Shown here: one piece after another, positions 16,996-26,049 of the stretch | How positions within the stretch are numbered: position 1 is the stretch's first letter | How the letters are laid out: the number at the start of each line of letters is the position of its first letter | Assembly (NCBI GenBank): GCA_965218495.1 | Contig: OZ244626.1 | Span: 1,736,001 to 1,800,000 of the forward strand | Reading direction: 5' to 3' | Source: G965218495 sp965218495 | Lineage (GTDB): Bacteria; Bacteroidota; Rhodothermia; Rhodothermales; Bin80 | DNA: 64,000 bases | Made by a program: the position numbers and the translations under genes | The notes under the pieces: model-generated | Database searches by the model: none | What the model was told of the DNA's origin: nothing | The model's input: the letters and a program-made list of their open reading frames with translations, nothing else

Positions 16996-18684
16996 ATGAG
17001 CTGGCTTTTCGGTTACGTCGGTGCCGTCACCCCGGCGCTGCGGACTAAGCTCCAGCGCCTTCATGAGGCTCCGCTGTTTGGATCAGCGGGTGCAGACCAC
17101 TACGTGCAAGCCGGCGGGCTTTCCGCCACATGCCGTGGCGGCCTGACGCACAATGGCACCGGACAATGGATAGTCACGGGTCTTGGCCTTGACCCGTCAC
17201 AGCACTGCGTGTTGGATGACGTGGCGTGGCAGAATGTGCTTTCCGCTGCGCATCCCGCGCTGGACAGCGTGGACGGACACTTCGTGGCGGCCACGGTACA
17301 AGGCGGAGCAGTAGGCCTTTATTGCGACCAACTGGGCACGCGCACGCTGCATTACGCCTCCTTTGCGGAGGGCTGCGCGTTCTCAACCAGGCTGGACTGG
17401 CTGGCAAAGCTGCCCGGTGGGCTGGATGTAGACTATGAAGCCTTCGGGTCTCACTGGCTCGCGTTTAATCAGCTTTCAACCAGGAGTCAGGTGTTGGGCT
17501 TATCACGCCTTGGGCCTGGCGGCCACTTGGCGCTGCGCAGCGGCACGCGAAAAGCCTACGAGCGCGTCTGGACATGCAGCATAGGCGAATCAGACCGTGA
17601 AGGTACCGCCTTTGCCCGAGCGCTGGCAGGCTATTGTACGCCGACGGGGCTGGGGCAGGTGAGCCTGGGACTTTCGGGCGGGCTGGATTCCCGGATTCTG
17701 CTGGCACTAGGCGCACGGCGGACGCACGTCTTTGGGCCGCTCGACCACCCTGATGTGCGCATAGCGCAGAGAATCGTTTCGCGCATGCGCATTCCCCAGC
17801 GTCATATTCATAAGGCGCATTGGGACGCTGACAGTGCCCTGGCGCTGCTTCGTGCGCGTTCTCGGACCACGCAGGTCGTTTCCGCAGCCTCATCCGTGCT
17901 GGATATGAACTACTATGCCCGCTTGCACGAAGAAGGTCTTGGCATCATTGACGGCGGCTTTGGGGAAGTTGCGCGCCGACAGTTTATGAACCGGCTGCTA
18001 CGCCTGGGGCGTGGATGGGACGATCCGGCGCAGGTCCTGCCGCACATTAGCGTTGAGCGGGCGGCCGTATTCTCCAAGGATGCTACGGCGACCATGATGC
18101 GCGGGGCACAGGAAGAGATCGCACGGCAGCGCGACTTGCTGCCCTCGGGCCTGGATGCAGAAAACACCGTGGACCTCATCGGCGTTCGGACCAGACTGCC
18201 CAACTTTTTTGGGCTTGAGCAAAACCGCCTCGATGGCATGGGCGCATGCTATATGCCGTTTGCGCAGCCCTCAGTCCTACGTGCGCTTTTCCAGGTTCCT
18301 CTTGCGTTACGCCGCAACGGAAAGCTGTTCAAGCAGCTAATCCGATCGCGTTGCCCAAGCCTTGCGCGGCACCCTTTGGTCAAGGACACGACCACCTTTC
18401 CATTTTGGCTTCCCACGATGGGGGCAATACTTGCTAGCCGGATCAAAAAAAAGGCCGGCCTAGCCTATCTGGACCCGAGGCCACGCCAATTCCTGCAGAC
18501 AGTAAAGCCATTTGTCCTTGATTTAGTGCATTCCGATGCCGTGCGCACCTGTGCCGCGTACGACGTAGACCAGCTGCATCAAATCGTGCTCGACTACTAC
18601 GGGGGACAGGAGGCGCTGGCTGGCGCTGTAGACTGGTGGCTGGCGTTTGAGATGTGGCGCCGCGTCGTGCAGGACGAAGAATAG
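16996..18684 (+). CDS. Asparagine-synthetase-like ATP-PPase without glutaminase cysteine
   Basis: 562 residues. The C-terminal part holds the pyrophosphatase loop SGGLDS at residues 227-232, followed by ILLALGARR, as in asparagine synthetase B. The N-terminal part is amidotransferase-like in shape (FGYVGAV, FVAATVQGGAVGLYCDQLGT). However, the residue after Met is Ser (MSWLFGYVG) instead of the nucleophilic Cys2, so glutamine hydrolysis should be impossible. The protein may use ammonia, or may belong to the lasso-peptide/beta-lactam-synthetase-like branch; the substrate is unknown. It follows ppdK by 15 bp. A 311-bp segment of its 3' half is duplicated at 23084. Confidence 0.75.
   Translation: MSWLFGYVGAVTPALRTKLQRLHEAPLFGSAGADHYVQAGGLSATCRGGLTHNGTGQWIVTGLGLDPSQHCVLDDVAWQNVLSAAHPALDSVDGHFVAATVQGGAVGLYCDQLGTRTLHYASFAEGCAFSTRLDWLAKLPGGLDVDYEAFGSHWLAFNQLSTRSQVLGLSRLGPGGHLALRSGTRKAYERVWTCSIGESDREGTAFARALAGYCTPTGLGQVSLGLSGGLDSRILLALGARRTHVFGPLDHPDVRIAQRIVSRMRIPQRHIHKAHWDADSALALLRARSRTTQVVSAASSVLDMNYYARLHEEGLGIIDGGFGEVARRQFMNRLLRLGRGWDDPAQVLPHISVERAAVFSKDATATMMRGAQEEIARQRDLLPSGLDAENTVDLIGVRTRLPNFFGLEQNRLDGMGACYMPFAQPSVLRALFQVPLALRRNGKLFKQLIRSRCPSLARHPLVKDTTTFPFWLPTMGAILASRIKKKAGLAYLDPRPRQFLQTVKPFVLDLVHSDAVRTCAAYDVDQLHQIVLDYYGGQEALAGAVDWWLAFEMWRRVVQDEE
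18127..18437 (+). repeat. 311-bp direct repeat, copy inside the asparagine-synthetase-like gene
   Basis: This segment recurs in the same orientation at 23084-23394 with three substitutions and no gaps. The two copies bracket the four-gene QueC-like/ImmA/PIN group. Confidence 0.9.
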
Positions 18685-19148
18685 CTGCCGCCGCACCAGC
18701 TAACGGCCGCGAAGACAGCCGTTGTATGCGTAGCGCGTAAAGTCAGGCCCGACAGACACTTCCGGAATGTAACTGCTTTTCACGGCACTAAAGCGGAACT
18801 AGCATCTGTGCCCGCTCCCCCAAGACCGGATCAATTAGGAGAGTTCTGCCGCCCGAACGCAGCAGAATCCACGTGTGCCCGCGCAACTTACCGTCGGCAT
18901 CCACACTTGGCCCAGCCTCCAACACTCGGCATCATAGCGCACGTAAGCCGTCTTCCACAAAGCACGCAACGCGAAGTCCTTGCAGCCCCCATCACTCACC
19001 CAATTTGGACTTGCGCGAACTTACGGTGCTATTCCCGTGTGAGCTGCGTTTACCCGGTAGCAAATCAGGAAAGTGGAAGAACTCGCAGCAGGCGGGAGGA
19101 ATAGTGCGTGCAACTGAAACCCCTCGGGTCAATTGCCGTAACATGGAC
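18685..19148. other. Gene-less stretch upstream of the QueC-like gene group
   Basis: About 460 bp. Open frames here (such as 18808-19104) have no family resemblance and poor start context. Nothing else was recognised before the promoter at 19149. Confidence 0.45.
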
Positions 19149-19177
19149 TTGACATTGTCAGGATAGACTTGTATTAT
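19149..19177 (+). promoter_or_regulatory. Sigma70-type promoter with overlapping palindromic operator
   Basis: A consensus -35 TTGACA (19149-19154), a 17-bp spacer and a -10 TATTAT (19172-19177). The palindrome TGACATTGTCA at 19150-19160 overlaps the -35, and another TGACA half-site follows the -10 (within GCTGACATCGC). This is a classic repressor arrangement. The HTH protein encoded by the third gene of the group is the obvious candidate regulator, by inference. Confidence 0.65.
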
Positions 19178-19210
19178 GCTGACATCGCAAGGATCTAAAT
19201 CCCTAAGCAA

Positions 19211-19810
19211 ATGATTGACGGACCTTATCGAACTCTTCACTTGCCGAGGCACTGGAAGAAAGTTGCAGAGTACGCTGAAACCCCAAGCTACTCGTCCGAA
19301 GAGATTGAATCCGCACTGAAGGCTGCCCTTCGGAAGGACGTACCGCAGAGCGACCTTAAGCAGATAAGACGGCTGGCAGCAAATTCTTGCCAAGAAAAGC
19401 TGTTTCCCTGCGGCCCGCTGGGCCAAATTAAGTCTGAACAGAAAGAACTCGGATGTTCGCCGCTCGGCAGGAGCCTGCAAAAGTGGGTAATAATTTATGC
19501 TGGCCCGGGCAAACAACCGTCAGTGGCGGCCAAACTGACCTTGTTCAGTGCGCTTGAAGAGCACGCGCAGGCAATGATCTATGCCATAGAAGAGCACTAC
19601 CTGGCAGAGTTGGAAAGAGGGAAACCTCCTGGAGAGCCGATTTCCAAGAGGCTGCAGGAGGCCTACCAGGGGATCGAATTCCAGGACTTGGCATCAAGCC
19701 TACTTTACTCAAGCACGGAAAAGCCTATAGTCAAACCACCGACGCGGCGTGCCGATCTTGATTACGGGCCACGACTGCCTGTCCGCATAGCGAGCCCGCC
19801 TGTACGGTAA
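19211..19810 (+). CDS. Unknown protein, first gene of QueC-like/ImmA/PIN group
   Basis: 199 residues, no signal peptide or membrane segment. I do not recognise a family. The first half is helical and charged (YSSEEIESALKAALRKDVPQ, DLKQIRRLAANSC). The middle has hydrophobic helices (KWVIIYAGPGKQPSVAAKLT, ALEEHAQAMIYAIEEHYLAE), and the tail is proline- and arginine-rich (PTRRADLDYGPRLPVRIAS). Its stop TAA overlaps the next gene's ATG by one base (TAATG), so it is coupled to the QueC-like enzyme and may be its partner or substrate. It occupies the position that QatB holds before QatC in Qat defence systems, but no sequence link to QatB is claimed. The start is uncertain: AAGGA lies 17 bases upstream. 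Confidence 0.6.
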   Translation: MIDGPYRTLHLPRHWKKVAEYAETPSYSSEEIESALKAALRKDVPQSDLKQIRRLAANSCQEKLFPCGPLGQIKSEQKELGCSPLGRSLQKWVIIYAGPGKQPSVAAKLTLFSALEEHAQAMIYAIEEHYLAELERGKPPGEPISKRLQEAYQGIEFQDLASSLLYSSTEKPIVKPPTRRADLDYGPRLPVRIASPPVR

Positions 19811-21135
19811 TGCGCAACAGGGTTGTCATAAATGGCGCCAATGCCCAAAGGTTGCCTTCAATCTCCTTTGATGTAGATCGCGACCTTTGTTGCGACACTG
19901 AACCTCTTCGGGGGTATTCATGCGTTCAGCCGAACCCCGTCGTCTGTGACATGAAGGTAACGTTGGCCGCAGTAGACTTTGCAGACGGAGTTGTCCCTAG
20001 GCGGCAACCGGGCTGGCAACGGCACCTGTCCCTAGAAATTCCGGTGTGCGAACCCGAACGCTGGAATGCGGTAGCGGTCAAGAACCATCTCTCCAGTGCA
20101 GTTGGCTCTCTGACTGGTGATACGTGGACGTTTTCATTTGTCCGCAGGACAAGAAATCAAGAGAAAAGTGCCCCCCTTTACCTTGACCTTGCCCCCCTCA
20201 CGCCTGTAGCTATGCCATTTAGCAACGGGCTGGACTCACTTGCTGTAGCAGGAATTGTCCGCGCCGACCTACCGGGGCAGCTGCTATGTGTGCGCGTCCA
20301 GAAAGGCAAGCTGCCACCGAGTCAAGGCGACCCGGTGTACATAGCAGTCCCATACACCGTGGACTTCAAAGGGCAAAGGAGCGAAATTACCAGAAGAAGC
20401 AGAGCGTTTATATTCACGGCGCTCTGCGCTATCGGTGCATACATGGCCGGTGTGCCCAGAATTGTGTTGCCCGAAAGCGGACAGTCGGCACTCGGCCCAT
20501 CGTTGTTACTTCAAGGCCATCCATACCCGCACGTCGGGTCTCACCCCTTGTTTGCATGTCGGATGGAATCGCTCTTGCGCGTGATTTTTGGCAAGGACAT
20601 TCGAATTGAGATCCCGAGATTATGGTCAACAAAAGGCGAGACTCTTCGGCGGCTCCTTCGCCGAGTGCCCAATGCACCCTGGCAGAACACAAAGTCTTGC
20701 TGGAAGGGAAACAGACACAGCTCTGCAAATGGCACCTGGCATCACTGTGGCGTCTGTTCCGCATGCATGTTGCGCCGACTCAGTCTCCATGCGGCCGGAC
20801 TGCAAGAAGGCGCTGGCACCTATGGTTGCGATGACCTTCATGGAACCTCCTTGGATGAATGCAAGATCGCCGGCTACAAGGGTACCATGACGCTAGCGAC
20901 CGACGCAGTTGCTGGCGTAAGGTCGCTAGCGTACTTGACTAAATTTGCGAAGGCGAGCCAAAGAAGCCGCTTGCGGCCACAGGTAGAATTGTTAAGTAGA
21001 CTCCTTGGGCTATCCACCAACGAAGTCGATTCGCGCCTTACAAGGCTGGTCGGGCAACACGCGCTAGAATGGAGTGCCTTCCTGAACTCCTTCCATCCTG
21101 ATTCATTCGTACGTACATGGGCGAACCTGAAGTAA
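19810..21135 (+). CDS. QueC-like PP-loop enzyme
   Basis: 441 residues, about twice the length of housekeeping QueC. An N-terminal ~130-residue extension of unknown fold precedes the nucleotide-binding loop SNGLDS (138-143), which replaces the usual SGGxDS, with Asn for the first Gly. A zinc site follows as C297 and CGVCSAC (C313, C316, C319) then MLRR, matching the Cys4 element of 7-cyano-7-deazaguanine synthase. The C-terminal ~110 residues are helical. QueC-like proteins of similar design occur in defence loci (QatC, type IV CBASS). No queD, queE or queF lies nearby, so a role in queuosine synthesis is unlikely. It overlaps the previous gene by 1 base and the next by 19. Confidence 0.75.
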   Translation: MRNRVVINGANAQRLPSISFDVDRDLCCDTEPLRGYSCVQPNPVVCDMKVTLAAVDFADGVVPRRQPGWQRHLSLEIPVCEPERWNAVAVKNHLSSAVGSLTGDTWTFSFVRRTRNQEKSAPLYLDLAPLTPVAMPFSNGLDSLAVAGIVRADLPGQLLCVRVQKGKLPPSQGDPVYIAVPYTVDFKGQRSEITRRSRAFIFTALCAIGAYMAGVPRIVLPESGQSALGPSLLLQGHPYPHVGSHPLFACRMESLLRVIFGKDIRIEIPRLWSTKGETLRRLLRRVPNAPWQNTKSCWKGNRHSSANGTWHHCGVCSACMLRRLSLHAAGLQEGAGTYGCDDLHGTSLDECKIAGYKGTMTLATDAVAGVRSLAYLTKFAKASQRSRLRPQVELLSRLLGLSTNEVDSRLTRLVGQHALEWSAFLNSFHPDSFVRTWANLK

Positions 21136-22310
21136 GAACCCCAAATCTTAACCCAGTCACTGACCAGGAGATCGGACGACGGCTTAGAATCGCTCGGGTT
21201 ACTGCGGAAGTGACGCAAGCGAATGCCGCTTCCGAAATTGGCGTGGCGCGCACAACCCTTGTCGCCATTGAGCAGGGTCTACGTCGCATTCGGACTGCCG
21301 AGTTGCTCCGGCTCGCCCGATTCTATGGAGTGACGGCTAACAGCTTACTACGGCGAGAAGCTGTACACATTGACTTGGTCCCGCGATTTCGCAGGAGTCA
21401 CCGCACTCGCGATGAAGCAACTGAATTCGCGGCGAAGCTGATGAATCACCTCGTTAGGGCAGAAGTTGAGCTTGAGCAGGCCTTGGGCGTAAAGCGAGAC
21501 TATGACTATCCGCGCCAACGCCCGCTGCATCCAGGAGAAATTCGGGGTCAGGCTGAAGAAGATGCAGCATACCTAAGAAGGTGGCTCGGGCTAGGTTCTG
21601 GGCCCGTGCTTGATGTACCGTCGCTGGCAGAGATCCAGTTGGGAATTCGTGTCTACCAATGCCCGATTGAAAGCAGCATTTCCGGGTTGTTCGCGTGGGA
21701 CCAATCTGTTGGTGCTTGCATGCTACTGAACTCTAAGCACCGGATAGACCGGATTCAGTTCTCTGCGGCACACGAATTAGGCCATTTCATTGCGGCACGA
21801 GGTACGCCAACAGTCCTAATGTCCACCGGCCGGCCCAACTCTCGAATAGAGAAGTATGCGAATCATTTCGCAAGTGCTTTTTTGATGCCAGGACGGCTTG
21901 TTCGGCAGCGCTTTGCCGAAATTGTTGATGAGCAAACCCGCTTGACGCGCCGTCACGTGATTCTTCTGGCACACATGTTTCGCGTTTCGCGCGCAGCACT
22001 GGTCCGCAGACTAGAAGAGCTTGAGTTAGTTCGACGCGGAAGCTGGGAGTGGTTTCAAGAACAAGGGGGCATAACCGACATGCAAAGTGAACAGGTTGTT
22101 GACACGATCTCTCCTAGTTCCGCAGACGACTTGCGAAAATGGCCCCTAGGTTCCATTCGATTGTCATTGCTGGTGCAGGAAGCCTGGGAGCGCGAACTTT
22201 ATAGTGAAGGCCAGTTGAGCAGAATGCTGCGGCTGAGTCGCCATGAATTCAGGAGAATTCTCTTCGAAGCGTCCGCTGAAAATCGCGAGGTAGCAGTACA
22301 ACCCCATTGA
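21117..22310 (+). CDS. HTH (XRE) plus ImmA/IrrE metallopeptidase protein
   Basis: 397 residues. Residues ~16-72 form an XRE helix-turn-helix (IGRRLRIARVTAEVTQANAA, GVARTTLVAIEQGLRRI). An ImmA/IrrE-type zinc peptidase domain follows, with HELGH at 219-223 and a downstream glutamate E245 (EKYANHFASAFLMP). The C-terminal ~110 residues contain another helical segment. Such proteins usually act as a repressor that cleaves itself or a partner, or as antitoxins. The ATG lies 19 bases inside the QueC-like gene. The N terminus is Met-Gly, so removal of Met would expose glycine. It probably binds the palindrome at 19150-19160 (inference). Confidence 0.85.
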   Translation: MGEPEVRTPNLNPVTDQEIGRRLRIARVTAEVTQANAASEIGVARTTLVAIEQGLRRIRTAELLRLARFYGVTANSLLRREAVHIDLVPRFRRSHRTRDEATEFAAKLMNHLVRAEVELEQALGVKRDYDYPRQRPLHPGEIRGQAEEDAAYLRRWLGLGSGPVLDVPSLAEIQLGIRVYQCPIESSISGLFAWDQSVGACMLLNSKHRIDRIQFSAAHELGHFIAARGTPTVLMSTGRPNSRIEKYANHFASAFLMPGRLVRQRFAEIVDEQTRLTRRHVILLAHMFRVSRAALVRRLEELELVRRGSWEWFQEQGGITDMQSEQVVDTISPSSADDLRKWPLGSIRLSLLVQEAWERELYSEGQLSRMLRLSRHEFRRILFEASAENREVAVQPH

Positions 22311-22439
22311 CGGAGGGCTGTCGGCCCGAGTGCCTCCTCAGGACTTTGTGCCACGTAAGCGGAATGAGCTAACTGACGCCTGTAGCAAAGCTTGCAGAAT
22401 GATCTGGTGGCGAATTTGATAGGTGACGCTGACTTCCCA

Positions 22440-23021
22440 ATGGTGCTTGTTCTTGACACCAGCGCCATCATCAACCTGCACGCCACGCCAGTTGCTGCGG
22501 GAATCCTCGGAGCCTTCCCAAACGAAGTCGTCGTTACATCGCAGGTAGTTGGCGAGTTGGCTGCGGGAAGAATGATGGGTTACCGTGACTATGAAATGCT
22601 GTGCACGCTTCTGGACTCAAGGATAGTGGTTCAGTCGGAACTAATTGGAGAAGAATGCACGGTCTTCCGCAGCCTTGTTGAAGGGAGTGGCCCTGCCACT
22701 CTTGGCGATGGTGAATCAGCTACCATCGCCAAGGCTATCGTAAGCAATGGACTCGCCGTAATTGACGATCGCAAAGCAAGGAAACTTGCATTGCGCAGAT
22801 TTGGAAAGGTGTCGGTAATGCCGACCATTGCGCTGCTACTAGACAGGCTAGTCGAGCAGAGCCTTGGTCCTACAGGGCAGGTCAACGCGGTCTTCTTGGC
22901 CTTGCGAGACGCCAGGATGTATGTGCCTCAAGAATACGAGGCACAAGTGCTAGGCCAGATTGGCCAAGACAGAGCGGCGCAGTGTCCCAGCCTGCGTCGG
23001 GAGCTTCGACGTAAACTATAG
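22440..23021 (+). CDS. PIN-like (DUF3368-type) nuclease, probable toxin
   Basis: 193 residues from the ATG at 22440, giving MVLVLDTSAIINL with the first acidic residue D6; a TTG at 22392 is a longer alternative. The later LGDGESATIAKAIVSNG and AVIDDRKARKLA supply the remaining acidic residues of the PIN fold as arranged in DUF3368 proteins. PIN domains cleave RNA. It is 129 bp after the HTH-ImmA gene in the same direction, and PIN proteins are often paired with ImmA/IrrE regulators as toxin-antitoxin modules, so the pairing is plausible. No other partner is adjacent. It is the last gene before the second 311-bp repeat. Confidence 0.75.
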   Translation: MVLVLDTSAIINLHATPVAAGILGAFPNEVVVTSQVVGELAAGRMMGYRDYEMLCTLLDSRIVVQSELIGEECTVFRSLVEGSGPATLGDGESATIAKAIVSNGLAVIDDRKARKLALRRFGKVSVMPTIALLLDRLVEQSLGPTGQVNAVFLALRDARMYVPQEYEAQVLGQIGQDRAAQCPSLRRELRRKL

Positions 23022-23083
23022 GCGCGAATCGTACAGTGCGCGCAACGCGGGCGCGGCCTTTACAGGCTGGGCAAAGCTAGAGC

Positions 23084-23394
23084 CAGCGCGACTTGCTGCC
23101 CTCGGGCCTGGATGCAGAAAACACCGTGGACCTCATCGGCGTTCGGACCAGACTACCCAACTTTTTTGGGCTTGAGCAAAACCGCCTCGATGGCTTGGGC
23201 GCATGCTATATGCCGTTTGCGCAGCCCTCAGTCCTACGTGCGCTTTTCCAGGTTCCTCTTGCGTTACGCCGCAACGGAAAGCTGTTCAAGCAGCTAATCC
23301 GATCGCGTTGCCCAAGCCTTGCGCGGCACCCTTTGGTCAAGGACACGACCACCTTTCCATTTTGGCTTCCCACGATGGGGGCAGTACTTGCTAG
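23084..23394 (+). pseudogene. Asparagine-synthetase-like gene fragment (second direct repeat)
   Basis: A copy of codons about 378-481 of the gene at 16996, in the same direction and 99% identical (three substitutions: one silent, Met to Leu, Ile to Val). It has no start and is cut at its 3' end, at CTAG, by the IS4-type element that begins two bases later. The near-identity points to a recent duplication. Confidence 0.9.
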
Positions 23395-23435
23395 GCCTGC
23401 CGTTTACCCAAGTTTCCCCCTTAACATTCTGATTT

Positions 23436-23457
23436 ATGCCGCATAGATTAGCGGCAT
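23436..23457 (+). promoter_or_regulatory. Hairpin covering the transposase start codon (copy 1)
   Basis: ATGCCGC (23436-23442) pairs with GCGGCAT (23451-23457) around an 8-base loop. The right arm includes the first two bases of the ATG at 23456. A homologous hairpin sits at the same place in copy 2. It could limit translation of the transposase. Confidence 0.6.
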
Positions 23458-25726
23458 GTTCCAGCAGAATCAGATTCTTCGTACGCTGAGCGAGGCGCAG
23501 TCCCAGGCGTGCCTGGACGGCATTTTGGCTGATGAGAGTCTGAAGAATCGCACCGCCATCACCCGGCGTGTGTGTGCGGCGTTCGATTTTTTCGACGCAC
23601 GCGGGCAGTTGCAGGTAGCCAGTTGCGCCAAGGCGCTCTCGAAGCTGGCCGACCGCGGCCGTATTGCACTGCCGGCGCCTATGAACGACCACGCTGCCGG
23701 CGCGTCCCCTCGGCCGCTGAAGGAGGGCGTGCCCATGCCGAGCACCCTTCCTCGCTCCGTCCGCGAAGTGGAGGACCTGTCGCTGGTCATGGTCACGGAC
23801 GACAACCAGCGCGCCGTATGGAACACCCTATTGGACCAAGAGCATCCGCGGGGCACTACGACGTTCTTCGGCGCGCAGGTGCGCTACCTGGTGCATAGCG
23901 CACAAGGCTATCTGGGCGCGCTGGGCTTTTCGGCCTCGGCCCTGCGTCTGGCCGCACGGGAGCGATGGATGGCCTGGAGCGATGCGCAGCGCCAAGCCCA
24001 CTTGCATCATGTGGTGTGTTTGAGCCGCTTTTTGATTCGGGGACCCTGCACGCACCTGGCGAGCCGTGTCCTGGGCCTTGCGCTCAGGCAGCTGCCCGAT
24101 GATTTTGAAGAGCGTTACAGGTACCGCCCTTGGGTTGTGGAGACCTATGTGGATCCGAGCTGGAAGGGCACATGATTCCAGGCGGCAAACTTTCTGCACA
24201 TTGGTTATACTGCCGGCGGCAAACGACAGGCCGACGATGAACCCGAGCCGCCCAAGGCGCTATATGTGTACGAACTGGACCGCGGGTGGCGCAAGGAACT
24301 CGGCGTGCCGGCGGTGGAGCTCAATCCTGTGAGAGCACCCCACGAGGCGTTGGATCGTGACCAATGGGCGGAAGCCGAGTTCGGGCACGCTCCACTGGGC
24401 AATCGGCTGCGATCCACGCGTCTGGTACGGAGTGCGTCGATGCTGGCTTCGGTGATGGGCCAGTCCATTACGGGGAATACGGACTACGATCGTGCGGCGG
24501 TCAAGGCGCATTACCGGTTTCTGGAGAGCGACCCGGCGTCCAAGGTCACTCCGGAAAACATATTGGCGCCGCATCGTGCGCGCACGATCGAGCGTATGCG
24601 CAGCCAGAAGGTGGTGCTCTGCATCCAGGATGGCAGCCGACTGCGCTATGCCACGCGTCCGGCCTGCACGGATCTGCAGGTCACCGGCCGCAATCAGACC
24701 ACGGCGCAAACGCGTGGGATGCATGTACATGCGACGCTGGCGACCACCCCCGACGGTCTGCCGCTGGGCGTGTTGCGCTGCAGCTACCGGGATCCTGCGC
24801 ACGGTCCCCTGAAGCCGAAGGCCCAACGATGGCTGGACGCCTTTCTGGACATCTGTGCGGCGGCCGATCAGATCTCCCGCAAGATTCGGGTGATCTGCGT
24901 TATGGACCGGGAGGGCGACAGTTTTGCGCTCTTTGACGCCCAGCGTCGTCAGGGCCGCGTGGAGATGCTGGTCAGAGCGCGGATGGATCGCAGGCTGGCA
25001 AACGGCAGGAAGCTGTTTGAGACCCTCGCGGGCGGCCCGGCGGCCGGCAGCGTGCGGATCGAGATCAAGAAAGTCACCGCGCGTCCGAAGTCGCGGGGCA
25101 AGCCCGCCCGACCCGGGCGCAGCTATCGCATAGCGGACGCCGAGGTGCGGTTCCACCGGGTGACGCTGCCGGCCACGACTCAGGAGGTAGAGCCGGTGAC
25201 GATGTACGGGGTTCACATCCGGGAGCAGGCCCCGCCGGAAGGCGAAGAGGCCATAGAATGGTATCTGCTTACCAGTGTGGCGGTGCACACGCTGGAGGAG
25301 GCCCTACAGGTGCTGGACCACTACGTGAAGCGGTGGCGCATTGAGGACTTCTTCCGGGTGCTTAAGAGCGGCTGCAAGGTGGAGCGTCTGGCACTGCACA
25401 CGGCGCTGCGTCTGGAGCGTGCGATCGCGATCTACTGCGTTGTTGCCTGGCGCCTGATGGTGCTGACGCTATTGGGGCGAACCGTGCCAGAGTTGGACTC
25501 GGAGGTCTTCTTCACGGAGTTGGAGCTTCGTTTTTTGACGAGCTATGCCAGCCGTGTGAAGCTGCCTCGGCCCGGCACGCTGCAAGAGGCCATCCTGCTG
25601 CTGGCGGTACTCGGGGGGTACCAGAATCGCACTCGCGACGGGCCGCCCGGTCACCAGATCATGTGGCGCGGGCTGGAGCGATTGGCGCTGGCCACACTGG
25701 GATACGAGGTCCGGGACGCCGAGTAA
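23456..25726 (+). pseudogene. DUF4338-IS4 transposase, inactivated by one nonsense codon
   Basis: 756 codons in one frame, with a single TGA at 24173-24175 where the intact paralogue at 30313 has Cys (GTCFRAAGF versus GT*FQAANF). The N-terminal ~240 codons are DUF4338-like (GYLGALGFSASALRLAARER, LASRVLGLALRQLP, YRYRPWVVETYVD). The remainder is an IS4-type DDE transposase with RTIERMRSQKVVLCIQD, CVMDREGDSFALF and the Y-R-E-K signature in YVKRWRIEDFFRVLK. No other lesion is visible, so the loss is recent. The C-terminal catalytic domain could still be made from an internal start such as 24266, but it would lack DUF4338. Confidence 0.85.
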
Positions 25727-26049
25727 GGACGGCCCTGCGCTGCGATAACCCGTGCACTGTGATCCTGTCACAAGGCAGGATCCCTATACCCTGCCGGGGC
25801 TGTATGTCCACGGTAAGCAAGGCCTCCGCCCGCAAAGCAGGCGTAGACCGCGTTGAGCCGAACGAGGCGGTCCTACACGACAAAGCTATGAGTCCACAGC
25901 CAAGATCCCCGTGCCACATGGACACACCTCCTGTCATTCGGCAACGACTGGACATGCTTCTGATGCCCGCAAATGCGTTAGTCTGCCGATTAACTTGTGC
26001 TTGTCCGAAAATACTTTAAGTCTTTAAGAAAGAATCAGTTATATCTACC
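25727..26049. other. Gene-less tail of the IS4-type element
   Basis: About 320 bp between the IS4-type transposase and the ISNCY remnant. There is a short inverted repeat (ATCCTGTC...GGCAGGAT-like near 25762-25782). No gene was recognised. Confidence 0.4.

Noticed and set aside
18808..19104. Small open frame upstream of the QueC-like operon
   Set aside because: Proline- and serine-rich random-looking translation, no start context, and it lies upstream of the promoter that serves the operon.
19211..21135. Canonical Qat defence system
   Set aside because: Only the QueC-like gene fits; the QatA ATPase and the TatD-like QatD are absent and the first protein could not be linked to QatB.
24173..24175. 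Possible recoded TGA (selenocysteine or read-through) in the IS4-type copy 1
   Set aside because: The intact paralogue has an ordinary Cys codon here and no recoding structure was seen; a nonsense mutation is simpler.
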